A stretch of DNA of 64,000 bases from contig NZ_BOMY01000038.1 in the NCBI RefSeq assembly GCF_016862435.1, forward strand, positions 62,001 through 126,000, in the 5' to 3' direction. The DNA is from Paractinoplanes tereljensis (GTDB lineage Bacteria; Actinomycetota; Actinomycetes; Mycobacteriales; Micromonosporaceae). Of the stretch, positions 16,481-24,190 are shown piece by piece (the first letter of the stretch is position 1; every line of letters starts with the position of its first letter). The position numbers and the translations under genes are program-made. The notes under the pieces were generated by a model. The model saw nothing but the letters and a program-made list of their open reading frames with translations. It was not told the origin of the DNA and did not search any database.

Positions 16481-17566
16481 TTACACCGTGGCGGCCGCGG
16501 TCGTTCGGGTCGATCGGGTCGCCCGGGACGGCCGGCCGGGCAGAAAGGTGTGGACCGGGCCCGACCCGATGCAGGAGGTCTCCGGCTCGGCCGTGCTCTG
16601 GCCGAACCGGCACGCGACGGCGACCAGCTTGATCGTGATGAAGTCGGCGATCTGGGCACCGAACTCGATCGGCTCGCCGCCGATGGTCAGGTCGCCGACC
16701 GCGAACCCCCGGTCGGCCGGCACCTCGTAGACCGCTCGCACCGGGTGGTTCGCGTCGCCGCGTACGTACGTCCAGTAGCTCTTCGGGTCCGAGCCGTCCG
16801 GCGCGGCCCAGCCGTCGGTGGCCAGGTCGTCGAAGTAGAGCCCGACCGGATCGGCGAGGGTGACGTCGGCCCTGGACCGGGCGACCGAGTTCACCACCGC
16901 ACCGATGTGCGGGTCGCTGTTGCGTTCCGGGTCGCCGTACCCGGCACAGTTGATGAGCTCCTGCTCGCCGGTGAGCTCGACGCCCCCGATGACCCGCCGG
17001 TTGCTGGCGGCCGCGGCGAGTTCGATCTCCGCGCCGAGGGTGTTGGCCGCCTGGATCAGGTGCATCGCGCCGTGGGTGGTCGAGTTGTTCCAGCGGTTCT
17101 CCCGGACGTATTCGCCGGCCGGATCGAACAGGTCGCTCCGGCGCACCTCGGGGCTGATGTGCTCCTGGTAGAGGCGCAGGGCGGTATCCGGGCTGGTCTT
17201 GGCCAGCACGTCCCAGTACTCGGGGCCCTCACACGTGAAGGTGACCCGGGTGATCTTCCCCGACTCGTCGCGGGTGATGCTCCACTCGCAGTACTCGTCC
17301 TGGACGTCGCGGCCGGCGTCGGCCCGATCCCACCGTTGTACGTCGGAGATCGAGTTCAGCTTGATCTTGCGGGGGAACGCGGTCCAGCTGACCGGCGCCT
17401 CGGTGGCGTCGGCGGCGGTCTCGGTTCGGAGGAGGTTGTAGAACTGCGGACGGCCGCTGGTCGCGTCGTCGACCCGGGCGGCGATGTAGTCGCTCCACAG
17501 CCGGCGGCCTTCGGGACTCAGGTCGGTCAAACCGCCGGGAGGAGCGTACGCGTCAAGGTTGGTCAT
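16481..17566 (-). CDS. Hypothetical protein, 361 residues
   Basis: I do not recognise this family. The protein is soluble, without signal peptide or membrane segment. It is rich in acidic and aromatic residues, with several Cys (CEWSITRD, TFTCEGPEYW, CAGYGD, CRFG, CIGSG) and a conserved-looking ENRWNNSTTHGAMHLIQAANTL stretch around residue 155-175. The ATG at 17566 is preceded by AAGGA. It follows the 532-residue unknown gene by only 16 bp, so the two probably form one operon and act together. A redox or metal role is conceivable from the Cys/His content, but that is speculation. Confidence 0.6.
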   Translation of the reverse strand: MTNLDAYAPPGGLTDLSPEGRRLWSDYIAARVDDATSGRPQFYNLLRTETAADATEAPVSWTAFPRKIKLNSISDVQRWDRADAGRDVQDEYCEWSITRDESGKITRVTFTCEGPEYWDVLAKTSPDTALRLYQEHISPEVRRSDLFDPAGEYVRENRWNNSTTHGAMHLIQAANTLGAEIELAAAASNRRVIGGVELTGEQELINCAGYGDPERNSDPHIGAVVNSVARSRADVTLADPVGLYFDDLATDGWAAPDGSDPKSYWTYVRGDANHPVRAVYEVPADRGFAVGDLTIGGEPIEFGAQIADFITIKLVAVACRFGQSTAEPETSCIGSGPVHTFLPGRPSRATRSTRTTAAATV

Positions 17567-17582
17567 GGGTTTTTTGTCCTTC

Positions 17583-19181
17583 TCAGACTCGGGTGCTGAC
17601 GGTGCCGTCCGCGTTCATCTGGAGCCGGGCGGCATCCCGGGCGATCTCGGTGACGGGCAGGGTCAGGGCGAACTCGTGCAGCCGCGTGTCGCGGAAGTCG
17701 AGGCGCCGCGACTCGGCCAGCCGGACGTAGTCGTCGAAACCTGCCTCGGTGCGGGCCCGGTCGGCGACGGCGTCCAGATAGGTGGTCAGGCGGCGGCCGA
17801 ACTCCGGTTTCCACTCGTCCTCGGCCAGCGCCCAGTTGGCCGCGAACTGCGCCTCGGGACTGCCGGCCGGCCGGGCGGCCGCGGCGGTCACGATCGCGGT
17901 GGCGATGCTCTCGCCCAGCGTCGCGGCCGGGCTCGTGCCGGTCGGCACGTACCTCATCAGGGCGGCGCGGGCCGGGCTGAACACCGGGTTGGCGAAGTCG
18001 ACCATGAGCGCGCAGGCCGCGAACCGGGCCGTGATCAGGCCGCGCCGGACCATCTGGCGCACCACCTCGTTGTCCTCGTCGGCCACCTCCGGCACGAGGA
18101 ACGCGAAGAACGTGTCGCCGGATTTGAAGAATCCGCTCTCCGGGTCCTCCAGCCGGAACCCGAAGTTGGTCAGGCTCCGGAGGTAGTGCGCCGCGGGCAC
18201 GGCCGGCCAGGCGCGGTGCGCCGCCGGCAGGTGCAGGCTGTTGATCAGCAGGTCGGTGTTGAGCCAGAAGCCACTCGGCAGGACGAGATCCCTGGTGACG
18301 GCGGCGCTCGCGGTCTCCGTACTCGTGAGGTTGACCGTCGTGGTGGTGAGCAGTTGCCGCAGCAGGCGGTCCGGGTGCTCCACCGCCTCTCCCCCGGCCA
18401 CCCGGGACAGCCGCGCGGCCGTCCACCGGCCGACCAGCCCGCGCATCTTGATCTCCAGCTCCTCGGCACCCTCCACCCGCTGGTAGAGCGGGTCGGTCCG
18501 CAGCGGAGCATCGGCGGCGAGCCGGATGGAGGCCGACATGGACTGCCAGTTGATCCACGGCTGCTTGAGTTCCTTCATCACCACGCCGCCGTTGACGTGG
18601 CTGTCGAAGCATCCGCGCCCGCGCGTCTCGGGTTCCAGGGCCGCCCAGGAGTCGCCGGCCCAGATCCAGGTCGTACCGGAGCGCATGTAGAAGTTGAAGG
18701 CCCCGGCGCGCTCGTCCCAGGCGGCCACCTGCAGGAATGTCCTGGCCGGGTCGACGTTCGCGCCCGCGCTGATCAGCAGATCGGTCTCCCGTCCGCGCAC
18801 CGTACAGACGATGGCGAAGCGGATGTCCCGACGCAGGCCGGGGGCCACCTCCGGCGGGATCTGCCCCGACTCGCTGATCAGGAAGACGCCGTCGACGACG
18901 TCCCGGCCGGCCACCTCGGCGAGACCCTCGAGCAGGGCCGGGAGGGTCGTCGGGAAGGTGCCGCGACGCAGCAGGAGCTCGGCCATCGGGTCGCCCAGCG
19001 TGGCCAGTTCCGCCTCGGTCATCGGCCGGGGCAGCTCATCGACGCCGTCGACCTGCCGGTACACGGTGTTGGCGGCGCGGGCCGCGGCGGCGAATCCACG
19101 CGGTTCCGGCGGCTGGGGCCGGGCGGTCGCGGGTCGGCTCTCGGTGTCGAGGGGCGGAGCGATCACCGGCGGGTTGCTCAT
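17583..19181 (-). CDS. Hypothetical protein, 532 residues, with C-x3-HVNGG motif
   Basis: I do not recognise this family. The N-terminal 25 residues are Pro-rich and probably disordered; the rest looks like a compact soluble protein. A striking tract near residues 192-210 reads GCFDSHVNGGVVMKELKQPW, and LWAGDSW-like aromatics precede it. A Cys/His pair of this kind could bind metal or haem (speculative). It is the first gene of the two-gene minus operon and is divergent from the membrane hydrolase gene, with about 90 bp of A/T-rich DNA between. Confidence 0.6.
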   Translation of the reverse strand: MSNPPVIAPPLDTESRPATARPQPPEPRGFAAAARAANTVYRQVDGVDELPRPMTEAELATLGDPMAELLLRRGTFPTTLPALLEGLAEVAGRDVVDGVFLISESGQIPPEVAPGLRRDIRFAIVCTVRGRETDLLISAGANVDPARTFLQVAAWDERAGAFNFYMRSGTTWIWAGDSWAALEPETRGRGCFDSHVNGGVVMKELKQPWINWQSMSASIRLAADAPLRTDPLYQRVEGAEELEIKMRGLVGRWTAARLSRVAGGEAVEHPDRLLRQLLTTTTVNLTSTETASAAVTRDLVLPSGFWLNTDLLINSLHLPAAHRAWPAVPAAHYLRSLTNFGFRLEDPESGFFKSGDTFFAFLVPEVADEDNEVVRQMVRRGLITARFAACALMVDFANPVFSPARAALMRYVPTGTSPAATLGESIATAIVTAAAARPAGSPEAQFAANWALAEDEWKPEFGRRLTTYLDAVADRARTEAGFDDYVRLAESRRLDFRDTRLHEFALTLPVTEIARDAARLQMNADGTVSTRV

Positions 19182-19273
19182 GAAACGAACATATTGGCAT
19201 TAAACACATTTTAAACCCCTAAGACGCATAATCATGCCAAAGAATGACAGTACGGGCAGTGGAGGCGAGCGAA
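19182..19273. promoter_or_regulatory. A/T-rich divergent promoter region
   Basis: About 90 bp between divergent genes are strikingly A/T-rich for this genome (TTAAACACATTTTAAAC at 19199-19215). This is the natural site for promoters of both flanking genes. GGAGG at 19261-19265 is the ribosome binding site that favours ATG 19274 over ATG 19244 for the plus-strand gene. No operator palindrome was seen. Confidence 0.4.
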
Positions 19274-21475
19274 ATGCCGGCGTCGTCCAGCGTTACCGAG
19301 TTACGAGTGCACGGGGTGGGTGGGGCAGCGCCGGACCGGCTGCTCGGGACGACCGCCCATCGGCAGATCTGGGGAGACCGGATCGCCGGGTTCTACGCCG
19401 CCGACGCCGAGCAGCGGGGACGCAAGGTCGAGGCGTACTGCTGGGGTGGAATGACCTCGCGCAGCAGCGCCCGGGTCCTGTGGGTGTTGTTGTTCCCGTT
19501 CATGCTGGCCAACCTGGCCGGCTGGACCTGCTCGGCCCGCATCCGGGCCGACCGGTGGGCGTTCGCGGCCCACCGGGCCTGCGGGCGGCTGGCGGCCCTG
19601 GGCATCACCCTCAACCTGCTGCTGCTCGCCGCGCTGGCCGCCATCGACGTCTGGGCCATCCAGTTCGGAGGCCACAAGGTGGGAAGGGCGGCACCGAGGT
19701 GGGAGAAAGTTGTCCACGCCCCGCTCGGCTACTTCGGTCCGGGCCCCAGGGTCGTGTTCGGTGCGACCGTCGTCGTGGCGGTCCTTCTCGTGCTGTGGTT
19801 GTTGTCGCGGCAGGCCCGGCAACGCTACGAGGAGGTCACCCCGGTCGATCCCGATCAGCCGCGATACCGCGGCAGCGCCGCCGCCCTGCCGGACGGCGTC
19901 GCCGACCCGCAGTTCTTCAACGGCGCCGACACCGTACGCCGGTTGGGGCTTCTGCACGTCGGTGCCGGGCTGGCCTGGCTGGCCGTCGTGGTGGCCTGGG
20001 TGGCCGAGGGGAAGCTCGGGCTCGGACTGGAGATCGCGGCCGCCGCGGTGCTCTTGTGCTCGATCATCCTGCTCGCCGTCGAGGCCGGCGGCGACCGGGC
20101 CGTCCGGCCACTGGTCGTGGCGGCCTCGCTGGTGTTGTGCATCGCCTTGGTGCACGCCTGGCAGGCGAACCCGGACACGGACACGGGAGGTATGCATCTC
20201 GAACACATGCGGGCGGCCGCGATCGAGACGTTCTGGCTCGTCGTCGCCCTGGTCACGGCGCGGGTGCCGGTCCTGGCCACGATCGCCCTGCTGCGGCGGA
20301 TGGGAGTCCGGCGCGGCGCGGCGGGCACGACGGTCCCCCGAACCCGTCCTAGCTGGCCGGCGGCGCCCCTGATCGTGGCCATCCTCGGCATGCTCAGCGT
20401 GAACACCGCCGGTCTGGGCTGCCTGGTCACCGCGGCGGACTCGCTCGGCCTGCCGCAAGAGGCGGTCTTCCCCGGATTACACGACAAGCTCCCCTGGCTC
20501 ACCGTGGCACCGATGGCGGTCGGCATCGCCTTCCTGCTGATCGAACTGATCCGGTACGGCACGGCGGGAAACCGGCGGGATACGGTGCCCGTCCTGGGCG
20601 AATACGCCGGCCGGGCGGCCGCGACCCCGGCCCCGCCGCCACCCATGGATGCCTGGCGTTGCAACGCGCTGCCGATCGACGACCTCTGCGACGGCGAACG
20701 CGACCGCCGGATGCGGTGGGTCCGTTCCATCGCACGCGGCCGGAAGCTGGCCGGCTTCGGCCCCGACATCCGTTACCCGCTGGCCGTCTTCGCGGCGATC
20801 GCCGTCCTGGTTGTCGCCGGGATCCAGGCCGACATCATCGGCGGCCTCGGCCTACGACCGTTCGCCAGCAAGGCGTCCCTCACGCTGGCCGGGCTGATTC
20901 CGGTGGCGGGGGTGGCGCTGATGCGATGGGGCTGGGGCCGCCCGGACGCCCGCCGCTGGCTGGGCGTGCTCTGGGACGTGGGCACGTTCTGGCCGCGCTC
21001 GTTCCACCCCTTCGCGCCGCCCTGCTACACCGAACGCGCGGTACCCGACCTGCAGCGCCGCATCCGCTGGCTCAACGACAGCGGCAGCCGGGTGGTGGTC
21101 GTCGCGCACAGCCAGGGCAGCGTTCTGGCCGCGTTGGCGCTGGTCCAGCAACCGGCGGGCCAGCCCACCCTGGTCACGTTCGGATCGCCGCTGATGAAGC
21201 TGTACGGCTGGGCGTTTCCCGCCTACGTGCACGGCGACGTGCTGAACCACGTACAGGAATGGCGCAATTTCTTTTATCCGACCGACTACATCGGCGGCCC
21301 GGTCGACCGCAAGGGCGTCGACGTCCCGCTGCCGGACCCGGACTCGGCCTGGTACGTCGCCGGCGAGCCGATGCCCCCGATGCGCCGGCACACCGGCTAC
21401 TGGTCGGACGAGGCCATGTGGCGGCAGATCGACCAGTTGGCGGCGGAGCCACGCCGGGCCCGGGTCCCGGCGTGA
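19274..21475 (+). CDS. Multi-spanning membrane protein with C-terminal alpha/beta hydrolase
   Basis: This 733-residue protein starts with a short cytoplasmic segment carrying VTELRVHGVGG, which resembles the oxyanion-loop start of an alpha/beta hydrolase. About ten hydrophobic segments follow between residues 65 and 560. The soluble C-terminal domain contains VVVVAHSQGS with the nucleophile Ser613, and a conserved VTFGSPL. This looks like a hydrolase domain split by a membrane insertion. Lipase or esterase activity at the membrane is a reasonable guess. ATG 19274 is preceded by GGAGG at 8 bases; an in-frame ATG at 19244 lacks one. Confidence 0.7.
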   Translation: MPASSSVTELRVHGVGGAAPDRLLGTTAHRQIWGDRIAGFYAADAEQRGRKVEAYCWGGMTSRSSARVLWVLLFPFMLANLAGWTCSARIRADRWAFAAHRACGRLAALGITLNLLLLAALAAIDVWAIQFGGHKVGRAAPRWEKVVHAPLGYFGPGPRVVFGATVVVAVLLVLWLLSRQARQRYEEVTPVDPDQPRYRGSAAALPDGVADPQFFNGADTVRRLGLLHVGAGLAWLAVVVAWVAEGKLGLGLEIAAAAVLLCSIILLAVEAGGDRAVRPLVVAASLVLCIALVHAWQANPDTDTGGMHLEHMRAAAIETFWLVVALVTARVPVLATIALLRRMGVRRGAAGTTVPRTRPSWPAAPLIVAILGMLSVNTAGLGCLVTAADSLGLPQEAVFPGLHDKLPWLTVAPMAVGIAFLLIELIRYGTAGNRRDTVPVLGEYAGRAAATPAPPPPMDAWRCNALPIDDLCDGERDRRMRWVRSIARGRKLAGFGPDIRYPLAVFAAIAVLVVAGIQADIIGGLGLRPFASKASLTLAGLIPVAGVALMRWGWGRPDARRWLGVLWDVGTFWPRSFHPFAPPCYTERAVPDLQRRIRWLNDSGSRVVVVAHSQGSVLAALALVQQPAGQPTLVTFGSPLMKLYGWAFPAYVHGDVLNHVQEWRNFFYPTDYIGGPVDRKGVDVPLPDPDSAWYVAGEPMPPMRRHTGYWSDEAMWRQIDQLAAEPRRARVPA

Positions 21476-21478
21476 CCT

Positions 21479-21692
21479 CTAGAAGATCGAGTCGACCCAC
21501 TCCGGGTGATCGATGAACGGATTCCGGTTGTGCTGGTACTTCTCGAAGATGAGGTCGTTGCGCCGGCGCTCGAACGATCCGGCAGAACCACAACCTGATC
21601 CCCCGAACGAGCGGCGCACCACGGGCCGGCGTGCTCCGGCCCTGGTAGATGTACTCTTCGCCGATGCAGTCGAGGTGCGCCTTCGCAGAAGG
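21479..21692 (-). pseudogene. Frameshifted C-terminal remnant of an endonuclease I-like nuclease
   Basis: Reading the minus strand, 21479-21580 encodes a tail ending in RRRNDLIFEKYQHNRNPF then IDHPEWVDSIF and a TAG stop. That matches the C-terminus of secreted endonuclease I-type nucleases (R-x-N-x2-I-x3-Q-x-NRNPFIDHPE). Further upstream, 21637-21675 reads HLDCIGEEYIYQGRS in another frame. No single frame joins them and no start is present. It is a decayed gene fragment squeezed between the hydrolase and formyltransferase genes. Confidence 0.5.
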
Positions 21693-22640
21693 TCACCGCG
21701 CGCTGGTTAGGTAACCTCCCATGGTGCGGAAGTAGTCTGTTGCCGCGAGTTCGGTGCCGTCCTCGATCCGGACGCGCTCGATGGCCAGACCGTGGCTCTT
21801 GCCGCGGCGGGCATCCGCACCGGCGACGATGACGATCGCGTTGCCCTCGCGGATGAAGATGCGCCCAGGAGTGCCGCCGTACCGGCCTTCGGAGACCGTC
21901 GCGGCGACAACGCGAATCCTTTCACCCCGGTGGTAGGTAAAGGCATTCGGGTACGGGTCGGATTGCGCGCGCACGAGGCGATCGAGTTCCTCGGCCGACC
22001 AGGTCCAGTCGATGCGGTTGTCCTCGTCGGCGCGCTTGTGGAAGAAACTGGCCTTCGACCGGTCCTGCGGCGTCCAGTCGGTGCGACCGGAAGCGATCAG
22101 ATCGAGGCCGTCCACCGTGATCGGGCCGAACAGCTCCAGGGTCTTGTGGAACAGGTCGGCGGTGGTGTCCCGCGGGCCGACCGCAACCGCGCGCTGCAGC
22201 ACGATGTCGCCGGCGTCGAGCCCGGCGTCCATCATGTGCGCGGTGACTCCGACCTCTTTCTCGTCGTTGATCAGGGCCCAGATCAGCGGGGAGAACCCGC
22301 CGTAGGCCGGCAGCAGCGAGTCGTGCACGTTCAGGGTGCCGAACCGCGGGAGGTCGAAGATCTGCGGCGGGATCCAGGTGCGCCAGTTGGTCGCCACGAT
22401 GACGTCCGGGTCGGCCTGCTTGAGCCGGTCGAAAAGTTCGGCGTCGTCCGGGCGGTCCCGGATCACGACCTCGATCCCGTGCTTGGCGGCCAGTTCGGCC
22501 ACCGAGTCGCTCCAGATCCGCTCGTACGGATGGTCGCTGGCCGGGTGCGTCACGACCAGGGCGACCTCGTGTTCGGACTCGATGAGCGCCTGCAGCGTGC
22601 GGTGCCCCCAGGTCTGATATCCGAACATGACGACACGCAT
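21693..22640 (-). CDS. N5-hydroxyornithine formyltransferase (siderophore biosynthesis)
   Basis: This 315-residue protein is a formyl-tetrahydrofolate-dependent transferase of the methionyl-tRNA formyltransferase fold. The catalytic triad is visible as Asn104 and His106 in TLNVHDSLLP and Asp145 in LDAGDIV; a C-terminal FMT-like domain follows. Paired with an ornithine N-hydroxylase and an NRPS, it should formylate N5-hydroxyornithine to the hydroxamate fhOrn, as CchA does for coelichelin. The ATG has GGAGG 5 bases upstream. An iron box lies about 39 bp upstream of the start, so iron-repressed expression is expected. Confidence 0.85.
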   Translation of the reverse strand: MRVVMFGYQTWGHRTLQALIESEHEVALVVTHPASDHPYERIWSDSVAELAAKHGIEVVIRDRPDDAELFDRLKQADPDVIVATNWRTWIPPQIFDLPRFGTLNVHDSLLPAYGGFSPLIWALINDEKEVGVTAHMMDAGLDAGDIVLQRAVAVGPRDTTADLFHKTLELFGPITVDGLDLIASGRTDWTPQDRSKASFFHKRADEDNRIDWTWSAEELDRLVRAQSDPYPNAFTYHRGERIRVVAATVSEGRYGGTPGRIFIREGNAIVIVAGADARRGKSHGLAIERVRIEDGTELAATDYFRTMGGYLTSAR

Positions 22641-22678
22641 GGAGCCTCCAAGGCAACGGCCAACGTAAATGCAAACTC

Positions 22679-22697
22679 AGGTAAGCCTCAGCTAACC
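22679..22697. promoter_or_regulatory. Iron box (DmdR/IdeR-type) before formyltransferase
   Basis: AGGTAAGCCTCAGCTAACC on the plus strand reads GGTTAGCTGAGGCTTACCT on the strand of the formyltransferase gene. It resembles the 19-bp actinobacterial iron box TTAGGTTAGGCTCACCTAA. It lies 39 bp upstream of that gene's ATG. Confidence 0.75.
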
Positions 22698-22747
22698 CAC
22701 TCCCTTGGTATAGCGGGCGACAGGCTCCCGTGACAAGCCGCAGAAGA

Positions 22748-22766
22748 AAGGTTAGGCTCGCCTAAG
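22748..22766. promoter_or_regulatory. Iron box (DmdR/IdeR-type) before ornithine hydroxylase
   Basis: A near-perfect palindrome, GGTTAGGCTCGCCTAAG at 22750-22766 with core TTAGGCTCGCCTAA at 22752-22765, matches the iron box consensus closely. It is about 50 bp upstream of the hydroxylase ATG. It probably represses the hydroxylase and ABC exporter operon when iron is plentiful. Confidence 0.85.
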
Positions 22767-22815
22767 TCGAGCTCCCGGATGGACGGACCCGGCTCGGCAT
22801 GACGAGAGGACAGCA

Positions 22816-24150
22816 ATGGCACAGTCGCGCCATGACGCCGGCGCCCCGGCCTATGACCTGGTCGGTGTGGGTTTCGGCCCATCGAATCTGGCGCTCGCCA
22901 TCGCGGCCCGCGAACACAACACCACCGGCGACGGACCGCCGGTGAACGCTGTGTTCCTGGAGAGACAGGCCACCTTCGGCTGGCACAAGGGCATGCTGAT
23001 CGAGGACGCGACCATGCAGGTCTCGTTCCTCAAGGACCTCGTCACCATGCGGAAGCCCACCAGCCCGTTCAGCTTTCTGAACTATCTGCACGAGCGCGGC
23101 CGGCTGATCGACTTCGTCAACCACAAGAGCCTCTTTCCACTGCGGATCGAGTTCCATGACTACCTGGAGTGGGCCGCCGCGCAGGTCGACGACATGGCCC
23201 GCTACGGCCAGAACGTCACCGCCATCCACCCGGTGTACTCGGACGGCACCGTGGTGGCCTTCGACGTCGAGACCAACGACACCACTCTGCGGACCCGCAA
23301 CGTCGTGCTGGCCAGCGGCCTGCGCCCGGTGCTGCCGGAGGGCGTCAGCCCGTCCTCGCAGGTCTGGCACAGTCGCGATCTGCTGTTCAATGTGGAGCGA
23401 CTGAACGGCACCGCCCCGTCCCGGTTCGTGGTCATCGGGGCCGGGCAGAGCGCGGCCGAGGTCACCGCCTTCCTGCACGAGCGGTTCCCGACGACCGAGG
23501 TCTGCGGCGTGCTGTCCCGGTACGGCTACAGCCCGGCCGACGACAGCCCGTTCGCCAACCGCATCTTCGATCCGCTCGCCGTCGACGACTACTTCAATGC
23601 CTCCACCCAGGTGAAGGACATGCTGCTGGACTACCACAGCAACACGAACTACTCGGTCGTCGACGCCGACCTCATCGAGACGCTGTACCGCCGGGTCTAC
23701 CAGGAGAAGGTGCTCGGCACCCAGCGGCTGCGCCTGCTCAACGCGTCGCGCCTGGTCGCCGCCGAGGAATCGGACGGCCCGGGGCCGGTCGCGGTGACCA
23801 TCCAGTCGCTGCTCACCGGCGAGCACCAGACCATCGACGCCGACGTGCTTATCTGCGCCACCGGTTACACCCCGGTCGACCCGTTCGCCCTGCTCGGCCC
23901 GATCGCCGCGCACTGCCACCGGGACGAGTTGGGCCGGGCCGTCGTCGAGCGCGACTACCGCCTCCGGACCGACGCCGCGATGCGGGCGAGCGTCTACCTG
24001 CAGGGCGGCACCGAACACACCCACGGCCTCAGCTCGTCGCTGCTGTCGAACACCGCAACGCGGGCGGCGCAGATCCTCGACTCCGTCCGCCAACGCCAAC
24101 CCGACCAGGCCGCATTGCCGCAGGCGATCCCGGCGATCTCGTACGCATAG
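22816..24150 (+). CDS. L-ornithine N5-monooxygenase
   Basis: This 444-residue flavoenzyme uses FAD, NADPH and O2 to hydroxylate the side-chain amine of ornithine (PvdA/SidA/CchB family), the first step of hydroxamate formation. The FAD motif GVGFGPSNLALAIA lies near residue 17 and the NADPH motif VVIGAGQSAAEV near 203. The family signature ATGYTP is near 352, and HTHGLSSSLLSNTATR is near the end. ATG 22816 follows a GAGAGGA stretch. It leads an operon with the two ABC half-transporters and is divergent from the formyltransferase; both are under iron boxes. Confidence 0.92.
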   Translation: MAQSRHDAGAPAYDLVGVGFGPSNLALAIAAREHNTTGDGPPVNAVFLERQATFGWHKGMLIEDATMQVSFLKDLVTMRKPTSPFSFLNYLHERGRLIDFVNHKSLFPLRIEFHDYLEWAAAQVDDMARYGQNVTAIHPVYSDGTVVAFDVETNDTTLRTRNVVLASGLRPVLPEGVSPSSQVWHSRDLLFNVERLNGTAPSRFVVIGAGQSAAEVTAFLHERFPTTEVCGVLSRYGYSPADDSPFANRIFDPLAVDDYFNASTQVKDMLLDYHSNTNYSVVDADLIETLYRRVYQEKVLGTQRLRLLNASRLVAAEESDGPGPVAVTIQSLLTGEHQTIDADVLICATGYTPVDPFALLGPIAAHCHRDELGRAVVERDYRLRTDAAMRASVYLQGGTEHTHGLSSSLLSNTATRAAQILDSVRQRQPDQAALPQAIPAISYA

Positions 24151-24190
24151 GCAGAGGGCCACCGTTAGACAACTATTTCAAGGAGATCGC

